Shown piece by piece: positions 6,425-8,696 of a DNA stretch of 8,696 nt (positions are counted from its first letter, which is position 1; each line of letters starts with the position of its first letter). The translations under genes were made by a program, and so were the position numbers. The DNA is from AWTP1-13 sp036280295 (GTDB taxonomy: Bacteria > Pseudomonadota > Alphaproteobacteria > Rhizobiales > Hyphomicrobiaceae): contig DASURA010000381.1 in NCBI GenBank assembly GCA_036280295.1, forward strand, positions 1 to 8,696. The letters are read 5' to 3'. Under the pieces are notes generated by a model. That model ran no database searches and had not been told where the DNA came from. It saw only the letters and a program-made list of their open reading frames with translations.

Positions 6425-8215
6425 ATGCATCTGCTCTTTCACATCGTCTACGGCACACATGCCAGCGGCACCCATCACAAGCTGGCGCTCGACGCGCTGC
6501 GGCACCTCAAGTCCACCAACGCCAACCGCTGGCAGCGGATGCTGCTTGCCCACGCCCGGCTCTATCTGGAAGGCGCCGAGGCTCCGGACGACGACTTCAA
6601 GGACTTCGAGAACCACGTGCTGCTGCCGCGTGATGGCCTGTGGGGCGGGGCACCGGAGAAGGTGCGCAGCTGGTATGGACACGTGGTGGAGGCGCTGGGT
6701 GGCCAGGATTGGCCGACGGCGGCCTATTGCGCCGGCGTGCTCAGCCATTACTACACGGATCCGCTGCAGCCGTTCCACACGGCGCAGTCGGAGGCCGAGA
6801 ACAACATCCATCGCGCCGTCGAGTGGAGCATCGCCCGCAGCTACCGCGACCTGCGCGCCCTGGGCGTGCGCGCGCATGGCAACATGGACATCGAGATCGG
6901 GTCAGACCCGAACTGGCTGGCGGAGCTGGTGTGCCGGGGCGCCGAGCGCGCCAACCGGCACTACGAGAAGCTGATCGCGCACTACGATATTGGTCGCGGC
7001 GTCGTTGATCCGCCTGCGGGTCTCGATCGGGTCGGCCGGCGCATCGTCGCCGAGATGCTCCAGTACGCAACCCTGAGCTTTGCGGCTGTGCTCGATCGCG
7101 CCATTGCCGAGGCGGGTGCATCCGCTCCGGCAACCGGGCTCGCCGCAGCGAGCCTGCTGGCGGCACTGCAGGCGCCAGTGCGCTTGCTTGCCAACCGTCG
7201 CGCGGACGGCAGGGAACGGCGCGCGGTTGAGGCCATCTACGATGAGCTGCAGGCGACCGGCACTGTGGAGCAGCACCTGCCGGAGGAGGAGCGGATCGTG
7301 CGCGAGCGCTATGCCAGCGAGGTGCTGGCCAGGCGTGCGCCGGCGCCGCCCGCCAGCCAGGTGTTCCCCTTCCGGCCGCGCCAGCGCGTTGTCACCCGCA
7401 TCGATCGCGAGCGCGAGGTGCGCAAGCAGGATGCCCTGCTCGCCTCGGCCGATGTGATCCCATTGCGGCGGCCTGGAGAAATGGTATCGGCCGCGGCAGC
7501 CGTGCCGGTGGCCGCCGCCAGCGCGCACGCCTCAACGACGACGCCGGTGAACGTCACCCGCCAGCCGATGCTGTTCCTGGTTCCGAGCCCACCACGCGAT
7601 GGGACGGCTGCCGCATCTGCCTCGCACACTCCTGAAGCGCCGGCGAGCGGCACCGGGCATGCAGACAGGGAGGTACGGGCCGGCAGATGGATGGCGCCAG
7701 AATCGGTGCCGCAGTCAGTACCGCCTCAGGCGACGCCGGAGGAGCTGGCGGCCGAGCGGCCGCGGCGGGCGCGGCGGAACGATGCAGCCGACGCCGGGCT
7801 GACGCTCGACGACGATCTCGCCGATGGTCCTGCCATCGGCGGCAAGCTGGTGAAGCGGCTGCGATCGCTCGATATCCATACCGTGCGCGATCTGCTGAAG
7901 GCCGATCCGGAGGCGCTGGCGCTGCTGCTCGATGCCAAGCCGGTGACGGCCCAGATCATCGGGGCGTGGCAGGACCAGGCGCTCTTGATGTGTGGTGTTC
8001 CCGGCCTCAAGCCGGCTCACGCGCAGCTCCTGGAAGGGGCCGGCTATCGCTCTGCCGAGGCGATCGCTGCCGCCGACGCCGAGAAGCTGTGTGCCGATGT
8101 GATTGCCTTCGCCGCGACGCCCGCCGGTCAGAAGCTGCTGCGCAACGGCGAGGTGCCGGATATGGCGCGCATCGAGGGCTGGCTGGAGGCGGCGCAGCGC
8201 ACGCGCGCAGCGTAG
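6425..8215 (+). CDS. Zinc-dependent phospholipase C / P1-nuclease-fold domain fused to DUF4332 helix-hairpin-helix domain
   Basis: The product is 596 residues. The N-terminal domain (about 1-230) belongs to the zinc-dependent phospholipase C family, with HASGTHHKLALDAL at 12-25 and a metal-ligand series H108-x3-D112-x5-H118-x10-H129-x3-E133. The H-x3-D-x5-H and H-x3-E spacings match the ligands of Bacillus cereus phospholipase C. No signal peptide is visible, unlike secreted phospholipases. A helical part (to about 300) is followed by an Ala/Pro/Arg-rich low-complexity linker (about 301-455). The C-terminal DUF4332 domain (about 462-590) holds two helix-hairpin-helix units: AIGGKLVKRLRSLDIHTVRDLL and VPGLKPAHAQLLEGAGYRSAEAI. 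The start is supported by GGGA about ten bases upstream. Because P1/S1 nucleases share this metal-binding fold and HhH modules usually bind DNA, an intracellular nuclease is as plausible as a lipase. The domain calls are firm; the substrate is inference. Confidence 0.88.
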   Translation: MHLLFHIVYGTHASGTHHKLALDALRHLKSTNANRWQRMLLAHARLYLEGAEAPDDDFKDFENHVLLPRDGLWGGAPEKVRSWYGHVVEALGGQDWPTAAYCAGVLSHYYTDPLQPFHTAQSEAENNIHRAVEWSIARSYRDLRALGVRAHGNMDIEIGSDPNWLAELVCRGAERANRHYEKLIAHYDIGRGVVDPPAGLDRVGRRIVAEMLQYATLSFAAVLDRAIAEAGASAPATGLAAASLLAALQAPVRLLANRRADGRERRAVEAIYDELQATGTVEQHLPEEERIVRERYASEVLARRAPAPPASQVFPFRPRQRVVTRIDREREVRKQDALLASADVIPLRRPGEMVSAAAAVPVAAASAHASTTTPVNVTRQPMLFLVPSPPRDGTAAASASHTPEAPASGTGHADREVRAGRWMAPESVPQSVPPQATPEELAAERPRRARRNDAADAGLTLDDDLADGPAIGGKLVKRLRSLDIHTVRDLLKADPEALALLLDAKPVTAQIIGAWQDQALLMCGVPGLKPAHAQLLEGAGYRSAEAIAAADAEKLCADVIAFAATPAGQKLLRNGEVPDMARIEGWLEAAQRTRAA

Positions 8216-8334
8216 GCGGTGCAGGCCGTGCGTCCTGCCCGTCTGACGCCGTGCTGCAGCCAGCTTCATGTCGAAGCGCAGCCGTGCGGCGCGGGCAAGT
8301 GCGATTGATATCTGCGTGCAGTCGGGTTGGCGCA

Positions 8335-8363
8335 GGGTGTCACACCCAGAGGGTTTGACACCC
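8335..8363. terminator. Hairpin between convergent genes, possible bidirectional terminator
   Basis: GGGTGTCA (8335-8342) pairs with TGACACCC (8356-8363), and ACCC (8344-8347) pairs with GGGT (8351-8354), with one C/T mismatch between the stems and an AGA loop. It lies between the stop of the plus-strand hydrolase/HhH gene and the stop of minus-strand rpmE, where a shared terminator is expected. Neither strand has a clear T-run after it, so an intrinsic terminator is not proven; it may instead be a 3'-end protecting structure. Its right arm overlaps the inverted repeat that brackets rpmE. Confidence 0.5.
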
Positions 8364-8375
8364 ATCGAACCGCCT
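8359..8375. repeat. Left arm of 17-bp inverted repeat bracketing rpmE
   Basis: CACCCATCGAACCGCCT matches the reverse complement of 8622-8638 at 16 of 17 positions, with 12 matches in a row. In the rpmE transcript this arm starts on the last base of the stop codon and makes up the first part of the 3' untranslated region. Confidence 0.85.
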
Positions 8376-8602
8376 TAGAAACCCAGCCCCTCGAACTTCT
8401 TCTTGAAGCGCGCGACACGGCCGCCGCGATCCATCAGCTTCTGGTCGCCGCCGGTCCAGGCCGGATGCGTCTTGGGGTCGACGTCGAGGGTCAGCGTGTC
8501 GCCCTCGCTGCCATAGGTCGAATAGGTGTTGAACGTCGTGCCGTCCGTCATCACCACCTTGATCATGTGGTAGTGGGGATGAAAATCCTCGTCTTTTTTC
8601 AT
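8375..8602 (-). CDS. rpmE: 50S ribosomal protein L31 (bL31), cysteine-free type
   Basis: The product is 75 residues and matches alphaproteobacterial bL31 along its whole length: MKKDEDFHPHYHMIK at the start, STYGSEGDTLTLDVDP, THPAWTGG, and RGGRVARFKKKFEGLGF at the end. It is a component of the large ribosomal subunit at the central protuberance, forming bridge contacts with the small subunit. The zinc-binding cysteines of E. coli-type L31 are absent, as is usual in alphaproteobacteria, so it should not bind zinc. The start has an oligo-A second codon region; only a weak AGAAG-type ribosome binding site is seen 10-12 bases upstream. No promoter could be recognised in the 94 bases upstream. The gene is bracketed by a 17-bp inverted repeat, which is not something I know as a feature of rpmE. 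Confidence 0.96.
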   Translation of the reverse strand: MKKDEDFHPHYHMIKVVMTDGTTFNTYSTYGSEGDTLTLDVDPKTHPAWTGGDQKLMDRGGRVARFKKKFEGLGF

Positions 8603-8621
8603 TGTGCCGCCGCTTCTTGCT

Positions 8622-8638
8622 AGGCTGTTCGATGGGTG
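8622..8638. repeat. Right arm of 17-bp inverted repeat bracketing rpmE
   Basis: AGGCTGTTCGATGGGTG is the inverted copy of 8359-8375 with one mismatch. It lies in the rpmE 5' untranslated region, 19 bases before the start codon, next to the ribosome-binding zone. Confidence 0.85.
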
Positions 8639-8669
8639 CGCGAGCAGGCCGGCACAACAAACACGCGCT

Positions 8670-8688
8670 GCGGCCTGGATTGGGCCGC
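8670..8688. repeat. GC-rich 6-bp hairpin upstream of rpmE
   Basis: GCGGCC (8670-8675) and GGCCGC (8683-8688) pair around a seven-base loop. On the plus strand CTCTTT follows, a weak T-tract, but no plus-strand gene ends here. On the minus strand it could be the 3' hairpin of a gene to the right of the window or part of the rpmE leader. The window ends eight bases later, so this cannot be settled. Confidence 0.35.
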
Positions 8689-8696
8689 CTCTTTAG

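Noticed and set aside
6093..6458. Minus-strand frame of 121 codons across the divergent intergenic region.
   Set aside because: It is Arg/Pro/Ala-rich, spans the hairpin and overlaps the starts of both flanking genes. No family resemblance was seen.
8340..8660. 106-codon minus-strand frame overlapping rpmE.
   Set aside because: It is a shifted reading of rpmE, whose own frame is an unmistakable L31.

Overview
The window looks like chromosomal DNA of a high-GC alphaproteobacterium, probably Rhodospirillales-like. The evidence is the strong G/C bias at third codon positions, a cysteine-free L31 of the alphaproteobacterial type, the pairing of a DUF4159 protein with a VWA/amidotransferase-like membrane protein, and G-rich intergenic palindromes of a kind common in that class. 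The genus cannot be fixed from sequence alone. No rRNA, tRNA, CRISPR array, transposase or phage gene was found.

Left part (1-4498, plus strand): the 3' part of a large DUF4159 membrane protein gene (its start lies left of the window), then a 707-residue membrane protein with an intact MIDAS motif in a VWA-like domain and a class I glutamine amidotransferase-like domain that lacks the catalytic cysteine. In related bacteria these two normally end a MoxR ATPase / DUF58 / BatA-like operon of the cell envelope. A 166-bp gap between them holds two oppositely oriented G-rich palindromic repeats.

Middle part (4499-6126): an 8-bp tandem repeat that starts on the stop codon of the preceding gene, a probable promoter, an integral-membrane OafA/YrhL-type acyltransferase on the plus strand, and, converging on it, a very small PQQ-like (BamB-like) beta-propeller fragment protein on the minus strand.

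Right part (6127-8696): a divergent intergenic region with a strong GNRA-capped hairpin; a 596-residue protein joining a zinc-dependent phospholipase C / P1-nuclease-fold domain to a C-terminal tandem helix-hairpin-helix (DUF4332) domain; and rpmE (ribosomal protein bL31) on the minus strand. The gap between the last two carries a strong hairpin.

The most unusual signal is a 17-bp inverted repeat (16 of 17 matching) that brackets rpmE. One arm lies in its 5' untranslated region; the other starts on the last base of its stop codon and runs into the downstream hairpin. The second most interesting item is the metal-hydrolase/HhH fusion, which may be a nuclease rather than a lipase. The genes do not form one pathway: only the first two are convincingly linked. 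I see no clear defence, mobile or biosynthetic system here.
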